Positions 1 to 8,016 are shown, numbered from the stretch's first letter. The stretch is DNA of 35,850 nt from Bradyrhizobium cajani (GCF_009759665.1 NZ_WQNE01000056.1:1-35850); one strand, 5' to 3'. Notes: generated from the sequence alone by a model not told the origin. Program-made: numbers and translations.

Positions 1-1
1 G

Positions 2-124
2 CTGGATCGCGACGGCCACTACGGTGTCTTCTTCGCGAGCTGGCAGGTCGCATCGATCGACTTGACCAATCGCCAACCTGTCAGTGATGTGTCCGAACAG
101 GTGTCAGCTATGTCTCCGGGCTAA
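2..124 (+). pseudogene. Possible C-terminal remnant of an integrase-type transposase (runs off left edge)
   Basis: An open frame enters from the left edge and stops with TAA at 122-124, giving about 40 residues. The tail has a G-x-Y-x-V-x-F-A-x-W segment, then an I-D-L-T segment, and ends in M-S-P-G. This resembles the small beta-rich C-terminal end of IS481/Mu-type DDE transposases, which often finish with a similar Met-Ser-Pro motif. No catalytic residues lie inside the window, so whether the gene is intact cannot be judged. The family call is from memory of the motif and is tentative. Confidence 0.4.
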
Positions 125-176
125 ACAGCAGGCGGGGCATCCAGTACGCCGCGGCCTCTCGGCTCAATCACCGGCG

Positions 177-219
177 TCTCGGCGTCATCGCCCGGTCAAG
201 CCGGGCGATGACGCCGAGA
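177..219. terminator. Long perfect hairpin, likely terminator of the efflux operon
   Basis: Positions 177-195 and 201-219 are perfect 19-base inverted arms around a 5-base loop (TCAAG). The hairpin lies 11 bases beyond the stop of the minus-strand efflux gene. Its core, a GTCATCGCCCGG type sequence and its complement, looks like a dispersed repeat, so it may be a mobile palindrome serving as terminator. There is no clear T run on the minus strand. Confidence 0.55.
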
Positions 220-230
220 ATGGAGCTGCG

Positions 231-1814
231 TCAGTGCGCGTCGCCGCCGCCGGTCATCGCGGCCGGCTTGTTCAGCAGCGCGACCAGCAGGCTGAGGCCG
301 AGATAGAACAGCGTCAGGATGAAGAAGGCGTCGCCGAAGCTCATCACCACGGCCTGACGGTGCACGAGCTGGGAGAGCTGCTTCATCGCCATCAACGTGG
401 AATCGCCAAGTCCCTGGAACTTCTGCATGAACATGGTCAGGGTTTCGGTCGCGCTCGCGTTGCCCCAGGTCACGCGCTCCTGGAGGCGCGTGATGTGCAG
501 GTCGGTGCGGTTGTTGAGCACGGTATTGATGACGGCGAGCCCGACCGCGCCGCCGAGATTGCGCATCAGGTTGAACAGGCCGCTCGCGTTCTTGACGCGG
601 TCCGGTGCCAGCGTGCCGAGCGCGATGTTGTTGGTCGGCACCATTGCGAACATCATGCCGATGCCACGCAGGATCTGCGGCACCAGCAGCTCGTAGAAAT
701 CGTAGTCGCGGGTGATCCAGGTCATCTGGTAGGAGCCGATCGCGAACACGACGAGGCCGAACGCGATCATGTAGCGCATGTCGAACTTCACCATGAGCCG
801 GCCGACCAGCGGCGCGACCAGGAACATGGTGATGCCGGAGACGAACATGGTCTCGCCGATCATCAGCGCGCTGTAGCCGCGCACCTCGGCGAGATAGCGC
901 GGATAGATGTAGGTCAGGCCGTAGAGGCCGATGCCGATGCAGAACTGCAGGAGGCAGCCGATCGCGAAGTTGCGGTTGGAGAAGGTGCGCAGATTGACGA
1001 TCGGCTCGGCCGCGGTGAAGACGCGCCAGAAGAAGGCGATCGCCGAGATCGCGCAGATCCAGGCGCAGATCGCCACTGACGTGTCCTGCAACCATTCATA
1101 TTGCGGCCCTTCCTCCAGCACATATTCCAGCGTGCCGAGGAAGCCGGCCATGAACAACAGGCCCCACCAGTCGAAGCGGTCGAGCAGCTCGAAATGCGGC
1201 TCGTCGAAATCGACCAGCGCCAGCACACCCAGGGTGATGCCGATGCCGGGCACGACGTTGATGAAGAACAGCCAGTTCCAGGACATCAGGTCGGTGATGT
1301 AGCCGCCGACCGTCGGCCCGATGGTCGGGGCCAGCGTCGCGACGAGACCGATGATGGGACCCACGATGTGGAATTTCGTGCGCGGGAAGACGGTGTAGGC
1401 CGAGGCGAACACCGTCGGGATCATGCCGGCGCCGAGGAAACCTTGCAGCGCACGCCAGAGGATCATCTCCTCGATGGTGGTGGCAAAGCCGCAGAGCAGG
1501 CTCGAGGCGGTGAAGCCCGCCGCCGAGATCGCAAACAGCAGCCGCGTGCCGAAGGCGCGCGACAGGAATCCCGACAGCGGGATCGCGATGACTTCGGCGA
1601 TCAGATAGGCGGTCTGGACCCAGGAGACTTCGCTGGAGCTCGCCGACAGGCCGGCCTGGATCTCGCTCAGGGAGGCCGAGACGATCTGGATGTCCAGGAT
1701 CGACATGAACATCCCGAACACCATGATGATGAAGGCGAACAGCCGCTTCGGCGCGATGCGCTCCGAATCGGGGGCCGCCATCATGGCAGGTGAAGCAGTC
1801 GTGGCGTTCGCCAT
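231..1814 (-). CDS. emrB: DHA2-family MFS drug efflux permease (EmrB/QacA type)
   Basis: This 527-residue protein is a proton-coupled multidrug exporter of the major facilitator superfamily with 14 predicted membrane helices, the usual size for the DHA2 family. The first helix (about residues 25-48) carries the LDIQIVSASL form of the family's LDxTIVNVALP motif, and a G-x-L-S-R-x-F-G-T-R loop follows around residues 82-91. A Gly/Pro-rich helix (VATLAPTIGPTVGG) matches the antiporter motif C. It starts 29 bases after the stop of the membrane-fusion gene on the same strand, so the two form an operon and probably one envelope-spanning pump together with an unlinked outer-membrane channel. The substrate cannot be read from the sequence. 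The name emrB is by family, not proven orthology. Confidence 0.9.
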   Translation of the reverse strand: MANATTASPAMMAAPDSERIAPKRLFAFIIMVFGMFMSILDIQIVSASLSEIQAGLSASSSEVSWVQTAYLIAEVIAIPLSGFLSRAFGTRLLFAISAAGFTASSLLCGFATTIEEMILWRALQGFLGAGMIPTVFASAYTVFPRTKFHIVGPIIGLVATLAPTIGPTVGGYITDLMSWNWLFFINVVPGIGITLGVLALVDFDEPHFELLDRFDWWGLLFMAGFLGTLEYVLEEGPQYEWLQDTSVAICAWICAISAIAFFWRVFTAAEPIVNLRTFSNRNFAIGCLLQFCIGIGLYGLTYIYPRYLAEVRGYSALMIGETMFVSGITMFLVAPLVGRLMVKFDMRYMIAFGLVVFAIGSYQMTWITRDYDFYELLVPQILRGIGMMFAMVPTNNIALGTLAPDRVKNASGLFNLMRNLGGAVGLAVINTVLNNRTDLHITRLQERVTWGNASATETLTMFMQKFQGLGDSTLMAMKQLSQLVHRQAVVMSFGDAFFILTLFYLGLSLLVALLNKPAAMTGGGDAH

Positions 1815-1843
1815 GGTCCGGCCTCGCGGCGCTCGAGCCGCGC

Positions 1844-3178
1844 CTACTGCGGATGGATCGCGGTGGGATCGTCGAGATCGACCTCGCTGTCGGCGTCGGC
1901 CGCGCCCTTGTTGGTGTCGACGGTTGCGTAGACCGACATGCCGGCGCGGAGCAGGTTCTGCTTGGCGACCGACTTCGGCACGCGGATGCGGACCGGCACG
2001 CGCTGCACGATCTTGGTGAAGTTGCCGGTGGCGTTGTCCGGCGGCAGCAGCGTGAACACCGAGCCCGCGCCTGCCGCGATGCTGTCGACGACGCCGGAGA
2101 ATTTGCGCATGCCATAGGCATCGACCTTGATCGTCACCGGCTGGCCGGGACGGATGCGCTTGAGCTGGGTTTCCTTGAAATTGGCGTCGATATAGACGGC
2201 ATCGAGCGGCACGATGTTGCCGAGGCGCTGGCCGACCGCGACGAAGTCGCCGGTGCTGACCAGACGGTTCGAGAATGTGCCGTCGACCGGTGCGCGCACC
2301 AGGGTGAAGTTGAGGTCACGCTCGGCCTTGGCGAGCGTGGTCTTGAGCTCGGCGAGCTGGGCCTGGGCTTCGGCCTGCTGCGCCTTGGCGACATCGACGT
2401 TGCTGATCGCGACGTCGTAGGCGGCCTGCGCGGCCTTGACCGCAGCGGCGCCCTGGTCGCGTCCGGCTTCCGAGCTCTCGAAGGTGGCGCGCGAGGCAAA
2501 GCCCTTGCTGCTCAGCGCCTGCTGGCGATCATAGTCGAGATCGGCGCGCTTCAGACCCGCTTCGGCGGAGACGAGCTGCGCCTTTGCCTGCGCGACCTGG
2601 CTGTCGAGCGCCGCGACCTGGCGGCCGATGCGATCGATCGTGGCCTGCTGGGTCGCGATCCTGGTCGCGGCGGCATCGACCGCGATCTTGTAGTCGCCGT
2701 CGTCGATGCGGAAGACGACGTCGCCGGCGCGCACCGGCGTGTTGTCGCCGGGGAGGATCGAGGAGATATGGCCGGCAACGCGGGCACCGAGCATGGTGTT
2801 GTTGGCGCGGACATAGGCGTCGTCGGTGGAGATGTAGAAGCGGCCGACCAGCGTGTAGTAGCCGGCATAGCTCGCGACCGCGAGCGCCAGCAGCAGGCCA
2901 ACGCCCATCAGCACGAATTTGCGCTTACCGGACTTCGGAGCGCCGGCAGCAGCCGCGGGCGCGCTCGGCGCAGGTGCCGTCGGGGCCGGCTTGTCGTTTG
3001 CGGGCTTCTCCGGCGCCTCGCCGGTGCGGCGCTTGGTTTCCTCGGCCACATGAGAGCGCAATTGCTCGGCCAGGACTGCGGGCTTCTCGGTCGCGGCGTC
3101 ACTGCCCGCCTGCTCCGGCGTCGTCTCCACAGTTTCCTGGCGAAGGACGCGCGCAGCCTGGTCTCTCGATACGGCCAT
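1844..3178 (-). CDS. emrA: HlyD/EmrA-type membrane fusion protein
   Basis: The 444-residue protein is the periplasmic adaptor of the neighbouring MFS exporter. It has a charged, Pro/Ala-rich cytoplasmic N-terminus (residues 1-85), one membrane helix (about 88-108), the ISTDDAYVRANN segment typical of EmrA-like adaptors at about 116-127, a biotinyl-lipoyl-like half-motif, a long coiled-coil hairpin (about 165-270) rich in Ala, Gln and Glu, then the second lipoyl half and beta-barrel. The frame is open much further upstream, but I chose the ATG at 3178. The alternative ATG at 3253 falls inside the operator palindrome, and everything above it overlaps the divergent TetR gene. The N-terminal tail is longer than in E. 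coli EmrA. It is probably repressed by the adjacent TetR protein. Confidence 0.9.
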   Translation of the reverse strand: MAVSRDQAARVLRQETVETTPEQAGSDAATEKPAVLAEQLRSHVAEETKRRTGEAPEKPANDKPAPTAPAPSAPAAAAGAPKSGKRKFVLMGVGLLLALAVASYAGYYTLVGRFYISTDDAYVRANNTMLGARVAGHISSILPGDNTPVRAGDVVFRIDDGDYKIAVDAAATRIATQQATIDRIGRQVAALDSQVAQAKAQLVSAEAGLKRADLDYDRQQALSSKGFASRATFESSEAGRDQGAAAVKAAQAAYDVAISNVDVAKAQQAEAQAQLAELKTTLAKAERDLNFTLVRAPVDGTFSNRLVSTGDFVAVGQRLGNIVPLDAVYIDANFKETQLKRIRPGQPVTIKVDAYGMRKFSGVVDSIAAGAGSVFTLLPPDNATGNFTKIVQRVPVRIRVPKSVAKQNLLRAGMSVYATVDTNKGAADADSEVDLDDPTAIHPQ

Positions 3179-3251
3179 AACGGCCTCCCCAAAAAAGCGC
3201 GACAAGGGACGGCCGCCGCGCGGCACGTTCCCTTCGCTTATCCCAAATATC

Positions 3252-3274
3252 ATTGACCGAACCGTTCGGTCAAT
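3252..3274. promoter_or_regulatory. Perfect 23-bp palindrome, probable TetR operator
   Basis: ATTGACCGAAC, one central C, and its exact reverse complement GTTCGGTCAAT. The site sits between the divergent efflux operon and the tetR-type gene. Each arm contains a TTGACC hexamer that could act as a -35 box for the respective direction, so a bound repressor could block both promoters. The GACCGAxCGGTC style matches operators known for AcrR/TetR-family efflux repressors. Confidence 0.8.
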
Positions 3275-3371
3275 ATAGATAATACTCCGGCGGTGACCGT
3301 AATGGCCCGAATCCTTTATTCGGGTTTCATGGCCCAGATCCGGTGCAAAAACCTTCCGAGACCCTGAACCA

Positions 3372-4007
3372 ATGGTTGTAGCGGCCAGTGAACATCTGCA
3401 CGTCCTCCCAGAAGAGGACAGCTCCAAGCGCCGCCAGATCCTGGACGGCGCCCGCAAGGTGTTCATGGATCTCGGTTTCGATGGCGCCAGCATGGGCGAG
3501 ATCGCGCGCGCGGCGCAGGTCTCCAAGGGCACGCTCTACGTCTACTTCGCCGACAAATGCGCGCTGTTCGAAGCCATCCTCGAACAGGAGGCGCTTCAGC
3601 ACGGCCAGGTCGTGTTCAATTTCGACCCGGCGCGCGATGCCGAGACCACATTGAAGGACTTTGGCCGGGCCTACATCCACCTGCTCTGCCGTCCCGGCGG
3701 CGGCTCGGCGATCCGCACCGTGATGGCGATCGCCGAGCGCATGCCCGATGTCGGCCGCCGCTACTATGCGCGGGTGCTGGACAAGACCATTCGCCGGCTG
3801 TCCGACTACCTCAAGGCCCATGTCGCTTCCGGCGATCTCAGGATCGACGATTGTGACCTTGCCGCCTCGCAATTCATGGAACTGTGCAAGGCCTCGCTGT
3901 TCCTGCCCTTTGTCTTCCAGGCCGCACCGGCACCGTCGGAAGAGCGCATGACTGAAGTTGTCGACAGCGCGGCGCGGATGTTCCTGGCGGCGTATCAGGC
4001 GAAGTAG
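3372..4007 (+). CDS. TetR/AcrR-family transcriptional repressor
   Basis: The 211-residue protein has a typical TetR N-terminal domain: helix 1 around residues 20-35 (RRQILDGARKVF), then a helix-turn-helix at about 40-62 with the signature I-A-x-x-A-x-V-S-K-G-T-L-Y-x-Y-F. Residues 63-211 form the variable ligand-binding and dimerisation part, here with the C-terminal features seen in efflux-associated TetR proteins. It is divergent from emrA and reads away from the 23-bp palindrome about 100 bases upstream. It most likely represses both itself and the pump and is released by a pump substrate. The inducer is unknown. Confidence 0.9.
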   Translation: MVVAASEHLHVLPEEDSSKRRQILDGARKVFMDLGFDGASMGEIARAAQVSKGTLYVYFADKCALFEAILEQEALQHGQVVFNFDPARDAETTLKDFGRAYIHLLCRPGGGSAIRTVMAIAERMPDVGRRYYARVLDKTIRRLSDYLKAHVASGDLRIDDCDLAASQFMELCKASLFLPFVFQAAPAPSEERMTEVVDSAARMFLAAYQAK

Positions 4008-4058
4008 CAGCAGCGGACCGCGTTGCGTGTGCCGGTCCCGCGGCACTATATTGGCACC

Positions 4059-4400
4059 ATGTCCCGCGACCTTCGCCCGCCTGTCGATATCCTCCATTAT
4101 GAGATCGTCCAGGAACAGGCCTCTGCGCTTGGGCGGATGGGCCGCACACTCGAGCAGAGCCTTGCGCGCTTGCGCGAGTTCGACGCCGCCCACGAACGCT
4201 TGGAGCTGCCGGCCTCGATGCAACCGGCGAGGCGCAAGCTGGTCGCGGAAGCCGGCCAGGCGCTCTGGATGTTCGTGGTGCAGCGCGAGGCGACCGGCCT
4301 TCGCGACAGCCGTCACATCATGCGAACCTACAACGTTCCGGGCGAGGTGCAGCGGTGCATGGGGCTGGCCCCCACGCCGTCGAAGCCGACTTCAAAATGA
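4059..4400 (+). CDS. Conserved hypothetical protein, possibly DUF6665
   Basis: A 113-residue protein without signal peptide or membrane helix. Most of it looks helical (about residues 10-50, with a run of Glu, Gln, Arg and Leu), and a second region around 65-95 contains the segment ALWMFVVQREATGLRD. I chose the ATG at 4059 over the TTG at 4023 because the extra residues look non-coding. I think it belongs to the small rhizobial DUF6665 group, but that is recall, not a search. It follows tetR by about 50 bases and converges with the phosphatase gene. No function can be assigned. Confidence 0.7.
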   Translation: MSRDLRPPVDILHYEIVQEQASALGRMGRTLEQSLARLREFDAAHERLELPASMQPARRKLVAEAGQALWMFVVQREATGLRDSRHIMRTYNVPGEVQRCMGLAPTPSKPTSK

Positions 4401-4418
4401 CCTGCTAGCTCCGCAGAG

Positions 4419-5000
4419 CTACGTCCCGATCTCTTCCATCCTGCGCCACCCATGCAGGACGCGGCGCTCCTCCCGCGCGAAGGCAAAGCAATTGCCGCCG
4501 CCGGCGGGCTGATCGTGGATGCGATCGATGGGATGGCCGGCATAGTGGCAGAACAGCAGCGTGCCGACGGCGCCGTGGCCGACGAAGAGAACATCGCCGG
4601 GACGACTGCGGACCAGCACCGCCTCGACCTCGCGCACGATGCGCGCCTGCGCGTCAATCGCGCGCTCCCAGCCGCGGACGCTGAGATGCGGCTGCGCGAA
4701 GAACTGGTCGGCGACCTTCTCGAACTCGTCCGGCTTCAGGAAGCCGGTTGCCGAACGGTCGTTCTCATGCATGGCGTCGCGGATTTCGATCATGACACCG
4801 AGCCGTCCGGCGATGATCTCGGCCGTCTCGATCGCCTTGCGCTCGCCGCTGGAAATGATCTGCGTCGTGTTCGCGAGCCAGCCCGCATTCGCCAGCGCTT
4901 CGGTGCGTGTTCGACCGACCGAGCTCAGGCCCCATTGCGGCACCGGCACGTCGGGGTCGATCTGGACTTGCGGATGGGTGAGATAGCGGACGATGGACAT
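4419..5000 (-). CDS. Histidine phosphatase superfamily protein
   Basis: The 193-residue protein has the layout of the phosphoglycerate-mutase-like (histidine phosphatase) fold. His9 in the N-terminal VRYLTHP segment takes the place of the catalytic His of the usual RHG motif. Arg54 lies in IISSGERKAIETAE, a form of the SPLxRAxxTA helix. Glu79 is a plausible proton donor, and His142 sits in VGHGAVGTLL. The first motif reads T-H-P instead of R-H-G, so the usual phosphate-binding arginine is missing from that site. The ATG at 5000 was chosen because the longer version reads into a palindromic repeat. The substrate is unknown; small phosphorylated metabolites are typical for the family. Confidence 0.8.
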   Translation of the reverse strand: MSIVRYLTHPQVQIDPDVPVPQWGLSSVGRTRTEALANAGWLANTTQIISSGERKAIETAEIIAGRLGVMIEIRDAMHENDRSATGFLKPDEFEKVADQFFAQPHLSVRGWERAIDAQARIVREVEAVLVRSRPGDVLFVGHGAVGTLLFCHYAGHPIDRIHDQPAGGGNCFAFAREERRVLHGWRRMEEIGT

Positions 5001-5016
5001 TCCGGTTGGTGCGATC

Positions 5017-5084
5017 GTAGCCCGCATGAGCGAAGCGATATGCGGGAGGGCTGTCCCGGATATCGCTTCGCTCATCCGGTCTAC
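5017..5084. repeat. Palindromic repeat, GTAGCCCGCATGAGCG family (copy 1)
   Basis: An imperfect inverted repeat: the arm starting GTAGCCCGCATGAGCGAAGC is matched by the complement ending at CTAC. It fills the gap between the phosphatase and extensin-like genes, both on the minus strand. A second copy is at 35707-35779. It may terminate the extensin-like transcript. Confidence 0.8.
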
Positions 5085-5102
5085 AAGAGAAGGTGCGTCG
5101 AC

Positions 5103-6311
5103 CTAATCGTCGGCGTACTCGTCTTCTTCATGCTTGCGCGGCGTGCTCTTGCGGCCGAGCGAGCCGGTCACATAGGGATCGCGCCTGTTCGCATAGGGAT
5201 TGCGCGACTGCGCCCGCCCGGCAACCTCTTCGCCGGACACGGCGGCCGGCTGGCAGATCAGGCGGCGGCTGGCGCGGCGCATCAGGTCGACGTGGATGTG
5301 ATCGTAGTGATAGACGTTCGAACCGGGCGCCAGCACCGTGGTGAAATGCGCGCAGGCGCCGGACTGCACGTCGCGCAGAAAGCCCTGCTCTTCCGGCATG
5401 CCACGCCAGCCATCCTTTACGGTGACGCGGCGGCCGTCGGCGAGCACGAAGGCTGAGATGTCGAGCGCGTTGCCGAAGGCGTGCTCGGAGATGTGGGCAT
5501 GCGAGTTGCCGTTCATGCCGCGGCAGGAATAGGCGGAGATCTGCTTGATCTCGGCGACGCGGACGCCGAACCAGCGCATTGCCGAGGGCTGCACGGTGTC
5601 GGCGAGCCAGCGATCGAGCTCGGACACGATCGGACAGGCCAGCGTCGCGGTCGGCTTGATTGCAACGGGGCCGACGGCGGTGACGGGATTGCCCTGCGCC
5701 GGACCAAGGCGCGGCAGCGGCTGCTGCGCGGGCGCCTGCGAGTAAGGCGCTGGACCTGCCGGCCGCGCCGGATAGCTCGGCGCATTCATGTAGCGCGCAG
5801 CGCCGGCAGCGTCGGTGCCCTCGGGCGGCAGATCGATCTCATCTTCCTGCGGCGCCACGCCGGGCGCATTCAGCGACATCGGTCCGGATGAGGCGCCATA
5901 GCCGGCGGGCTGGCGCACCGCGCTCTCGGGATAGTTCGGCCGTTGCGGGTAGGAGGATGCCGGATAATTCTGGCCCTGCGGATTTGAGCGCGGCTGCGTC
6001 ACCGGCCAGCGCGGCTGGTTGCCGATGCTTGCGGGCGGACGCAACTCCTCGTCGGCAAAGCCATAGCTGCTGGAGGCTTCGCCGATCGCGGCGACCTTGA
6101 GCGGGAACTCGGCACCGCACTGGCCGGGACCGGAGATCGGGTCGATGCGGACGATGTCCGCACTCTCCTTGACCGCACCTGATTTCAGGCACGCCGCTTC
6201 TGCCTCGGCTCGCCACGGTTCACGTTCGGCCTGGAAAAAGCCGCGTCCGCAACCCGCAAGCGAAACAAGGACGATGGAGCCGACGAGATACAAACGAACT
6301 CCGCGCGTCAT
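5103..6311 (-). CDS. Extensin-like C-terminal domain lipoprotein
   Basis: The 402-residue protein begins with a lipoprotein signal (VSLAGC, Cys21 as lipidation site), so it is probably membrane-anchored on the periplasmic side. Residues about 45-220 are Pro-, Gln-, Tyr- and Ala-rich and look disordered. The C-terminal part (about 220-365) is the bacterial extensin-like domain, with SAYSCRGMN, HISEHAFGNALDIS and HYDHIHVDL. The paired His and Asp residues resemble zinc sites of LAS/M15-type peptidoglycan peptidases, which suggests a cell-wall hydrolase role; this is an inference from fold resemblance. The tail (about 365-402) is charged. It starts about 186 bases from the divergent small membrane peptide gene. 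Confidence 0.85.
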   Translation of the reverse strand: MTRGVRLYLVGSIVLVSLAGCGRGFFQAEREPWRAEAEAACLKSGAVKESADIVRIDPISGPGQCGAEFPLKVAAIGEASSSYGFADEELRPPASIGNQPRWPVTQPRSNPQGQNYPASSYPQRPNYPESAVRQPAGYGASSGPMSLNAPGVAPQEDEIDLPPEGTDAAGAARYMNAPSYPARPAGPAPYSQAPAQQPLPRLGPAQGNPVTAVGPVAIKPTATLACPIVSELDRWLADTVQPSAMRWFGVRVAEIKQISAYSCRGMNGNSHAHISEHAFGNALDISAFVLADGRRVTVKDGWRGMPEEQGFLRDVQSGACAHFTTVLAPGSNVYHYDHIHVDLMRRASRRLICQPAAVSGEEVAGRAQSRNPYANRRDPYVTGSLGRKSTPRKHEEDEYADD

Positions 6312-6497
6312 GCGCGCACGTTCGGTGAATTTACTTAAAGACTCTTCAACGTGTCGATTTCAGCTTCTCTTAACCATGCCGCGGCGCGGCGACATTGGGT
6401 GAACGGCAGCAAGGCTGACTTTCTTGCCGCGAGACTCTCTGTTAACCATATCGGTTGTGCGCAAAGCGGCGTGACCAGCATCCCAGGGAGCAACGGC

Positions 6498-6581
6498 ATG
6501 ACGTTCGCCGGGAAACTGAGTGTGATCACCGCGTACCTCGCCATGGCCTTCGTCGGCGCCATCGTGCTTGGCATGATCTAG
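6498..6581 (+). CDS. Very small single-span membrane protein (27 residues)
   Basis: A short reading frame encodes MTFAGKLSVITAY followed by a hydrophobic stretch ending VGAIVLGMI. About 20 residues from position 7 onward could form one membrane helix, with a lone Lys near the N-terminus. It is supported by a good Shine-Dalgarno sequence, AGGGAG at about 6484-6489, some 8 bases before the ATG. A longer frame beginning at 6351 looks unlikely because its extra residues are not protein-like. Its function is unknown. It stands alone between the extensin-like gene and a repeat cluster. Confidence 0.5.
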   Translation: MTFAGKLSVITAYLAMAFVGAIVLGMI

Positions 6582-6616
6582 CGGTTCAACCGACAGCATC
6601 GAACTCTATCGGCGCT

Positions 6617-6858
6617 CACCCTCCCCTCCAGGGCGGGGCAATCGCATATGCTGGCAATTTCTCTGTGGCCATCCTTCGAGACGCCCGCCGTTGGCGGGCC
6701 CTCAGGATGAGGACCGAGTGCGTGGCAGCAGTTTCGACCAGCACCGATGCCGCTTAGCCTCATCCAGAGGAGACCGCGAAGCGGTCGTCTCGAAGGACGA
6801 GGCGCGCGCTCAAGTCACGCAAAATGCCATATGCGATAGCCCTCCCCTGGAGGGTAAG
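6617..6858. repeat. Composite nested palindromic repeat region
   Basis: The 6582-7023 gap contains no convincing gene. Its outer flanks, about 6617-6663 and 6820-6858, are inverted copies of each other: each contains a CCTCCAGGG block and the core ATCGCATATG (complement CATATGCGAT). Nested between them is a full copy of the CCTTCGAGACGCC repeat (6669-6802). The structure looks like one palindromic element inserted into another. Confidence 0.7.
6669..6802. repeat. CCTTCGAGACGCC repeat, copy 1 (of 4)
   Basis: Arm 1 (6669-6713) contains CCATCCTTCGAGACGCCCGC and ends in CAGGATGAGG. Arm 2 (about 6757-6802) contains the complementary CCTCATCC and ends CTCGAAGGACGAGG. Each arm can form its own GC hairpin (GCCCGCC with GGCGGGC; GACCGC with GCGGTC) and the arms pair with each other. 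The other copies are at 15588, 16040 and 23496. Confidence 0.85.
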
Positions 6859-7023
6859 CGTGCGCGGCTTCACGACCGCGCGCTCCACGGCGCGCCCAGT
6901 CGCGGCACGGCCGTCGTGATGTTCATCACAGAACCCCGGCGCTGCCCGGCCTAGGGTCGAACCACGCTCGGTCCACCAGCGACTCCAGTCCAGATCGGGA
7001 CCACGCAATTTCGGGAGGTTGTC

Positions 7024-7746
7024 ATGAACAAGCTCTACATCGCCGCCACCGCGCTCTTCCTCGCGTCGACCGCCGCCGCGCATGCCGGCAATTCGATCTC
7101 GTTCCAGATCGAGGGCCAGCACATCCGCATCGAAACGCCGCGCAACTGCGCCTCGCTCGATTGCGTGACCATCGTCGCGCCGGGCCTGTCGGACAAGCCG
7201 ATCAAGCTGAACAACATAAACCTCAAGGGCCTTGGCGGCTCCAAGGACGATGACGCCGACACCACGCCGGCTCCGGTGCAGCAGCAGCCCGTGCAGCAGG
7301 CGCCGGTCCAGGCGACCGCACCTGCGGTTGCCGCCGCTCCGGCCGCCGGCCCCGACAACACGCAGACCGCACCTGTCGCGCCTCCTGCTCCCGTTGCCGC
7401 GCCGGCTCCCATCGCTGCTGCTCCCGCGCCGGCTCCGCTTGCCGCTGCGCCCGTGGCGACGCCGAACTCGCCGATCGGCGTGTGGGCGACCGAAGAGAAC
7501 AAGGGCAATGTCCGTGTCGAGCAGTGCGGCGCCAATCTCTGCGGCTATGCCGTCAAGACCAACGAGCGCATCCTGATCAACATGAAGCCCGACGGCTCGA
7601 AGTGGAGCGGCCGCATCCACGATCCCAACTCCGGCCGCAACTACGACTCGACGATCGCGATGAAGGGCCCGAACGCGATGCGCGTGCAGGGCTGCGCCTT
7701 CGGCGGCATGTTCTGCGGCGGCCAGACCTGGAAGCGCGTGAGCTGA
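7024..7746 (+). CDS. Exported DUF2147 family protein
   Basis: The 240-residue protein starts with a clear Sec signal peptide (residues 1-22, cleavage near AHA-GNS). A small N-terminal part (23-75) carries a Cys pair in NCASLDC. Residues about 80-152 are a low-complexity Pro/Ala/Val/Gln linker. The C-terminal 90 residues form a DUF2147-like domain: it opens with IGVWATEENKGNVRVEQCG and has Cys residues in NLCGY, GCAFGG and MFCGG, ending in the family's QTWKRV-type strand. GGGAGG lies about 5 bases before the ATG at 7024. DUF2147 proteins are periplasmic lipocalin-like barrels of unknown function. The gene is monocistronic, with hairpins just downstream. Confidence 0.85.
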   Translation: MNKLYIAATALFLASTAAAHAGNSISFQIEGQHIRIETPRNCASLDCVTIVAPGLSDKPIKLNNINLKGLGGSKDDDADTTPAPVQQQPVQQAPVQATAPAVAAAPAAGPDNTQTAPVAPPAPVAAPAPIAAAPAPAPLAAAPVATPNSPIGVWATEENKGNVRVEQCGANLCGYAVKTNERILINMKPDGSKWSGRIHDPNSGRNYDSTIAMKGPNAMRVQGCAFGGMFCGGQTWKRVS

Positions 7747-7756
7747 GATTACCACT

Positions 7757-7807
7757 GTCATCCCGGGACGATGCGAAGCATCGAACTATGGTGCGTAATT
7801 GCGCACC
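7757..7807. terminator. Tandem small hairpins after the DUF2147 gene
   Basis: GATGC-GAA-GCATC at 7770-7782 and GGTGCG-TAATTG-CGCACC at 7790-7807 follow a GTCATCCCGGG block. They look like part of a dispersed repeat and may end the preceding transcript. No T run is present. Confidence 0.45.
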
Positions 7808-7865
7808 TGAGGGTTGGGGCCGCTTCTGCAAAAATAGTGACGGAGAAGCACTCCTTCGCCAGCTC

Positions 7866-7946
7866 CGTCATTGCGAGCGCAGCGAAGCAATCCAGAAATC
7901 TTTCCTCGGCGGAACTCTGGATTGCTTCGCTGCGCTCGCAATGACG
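7866..7946. repeat. CGTCATTGCGAG palindromic repeat with 31-bp perfect arms (copy 1)
   Basis: Positions 7866-7896 and 7916-7946 are exact reverse complements (31 bases each) around a 19-base loop. The arm begins CGTCATTGCGAGCGCAGCG and ends GCAATCCAGA. A second, degenerated copy is at 33590-33676. Perfect arms suggest a recent copy or ongoing correction. Confidence 0.9.
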
Positions 7947-8016
7947 ATGTGGAGGGAGCCTGCCCGCAACCGCACCAACTTGCAGATGTCGTCCTTGGTC
8001 AGCACACAGCGCGAGC

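Noticed and set aside
1790..3256. Long plus-strand open frame opposite the efflux adaptor
   Set aside because: It is antisense to a gene with clear HlyD features; its composition (Asp/Arg/Gly/Leu-rich) is typical of a GC-rich shadow frame.
7866..7946. CRISPR-like repeat
   Set aside because: Only a single inverted pair is present; there are no regularly spaced direct repeats or cas genes.
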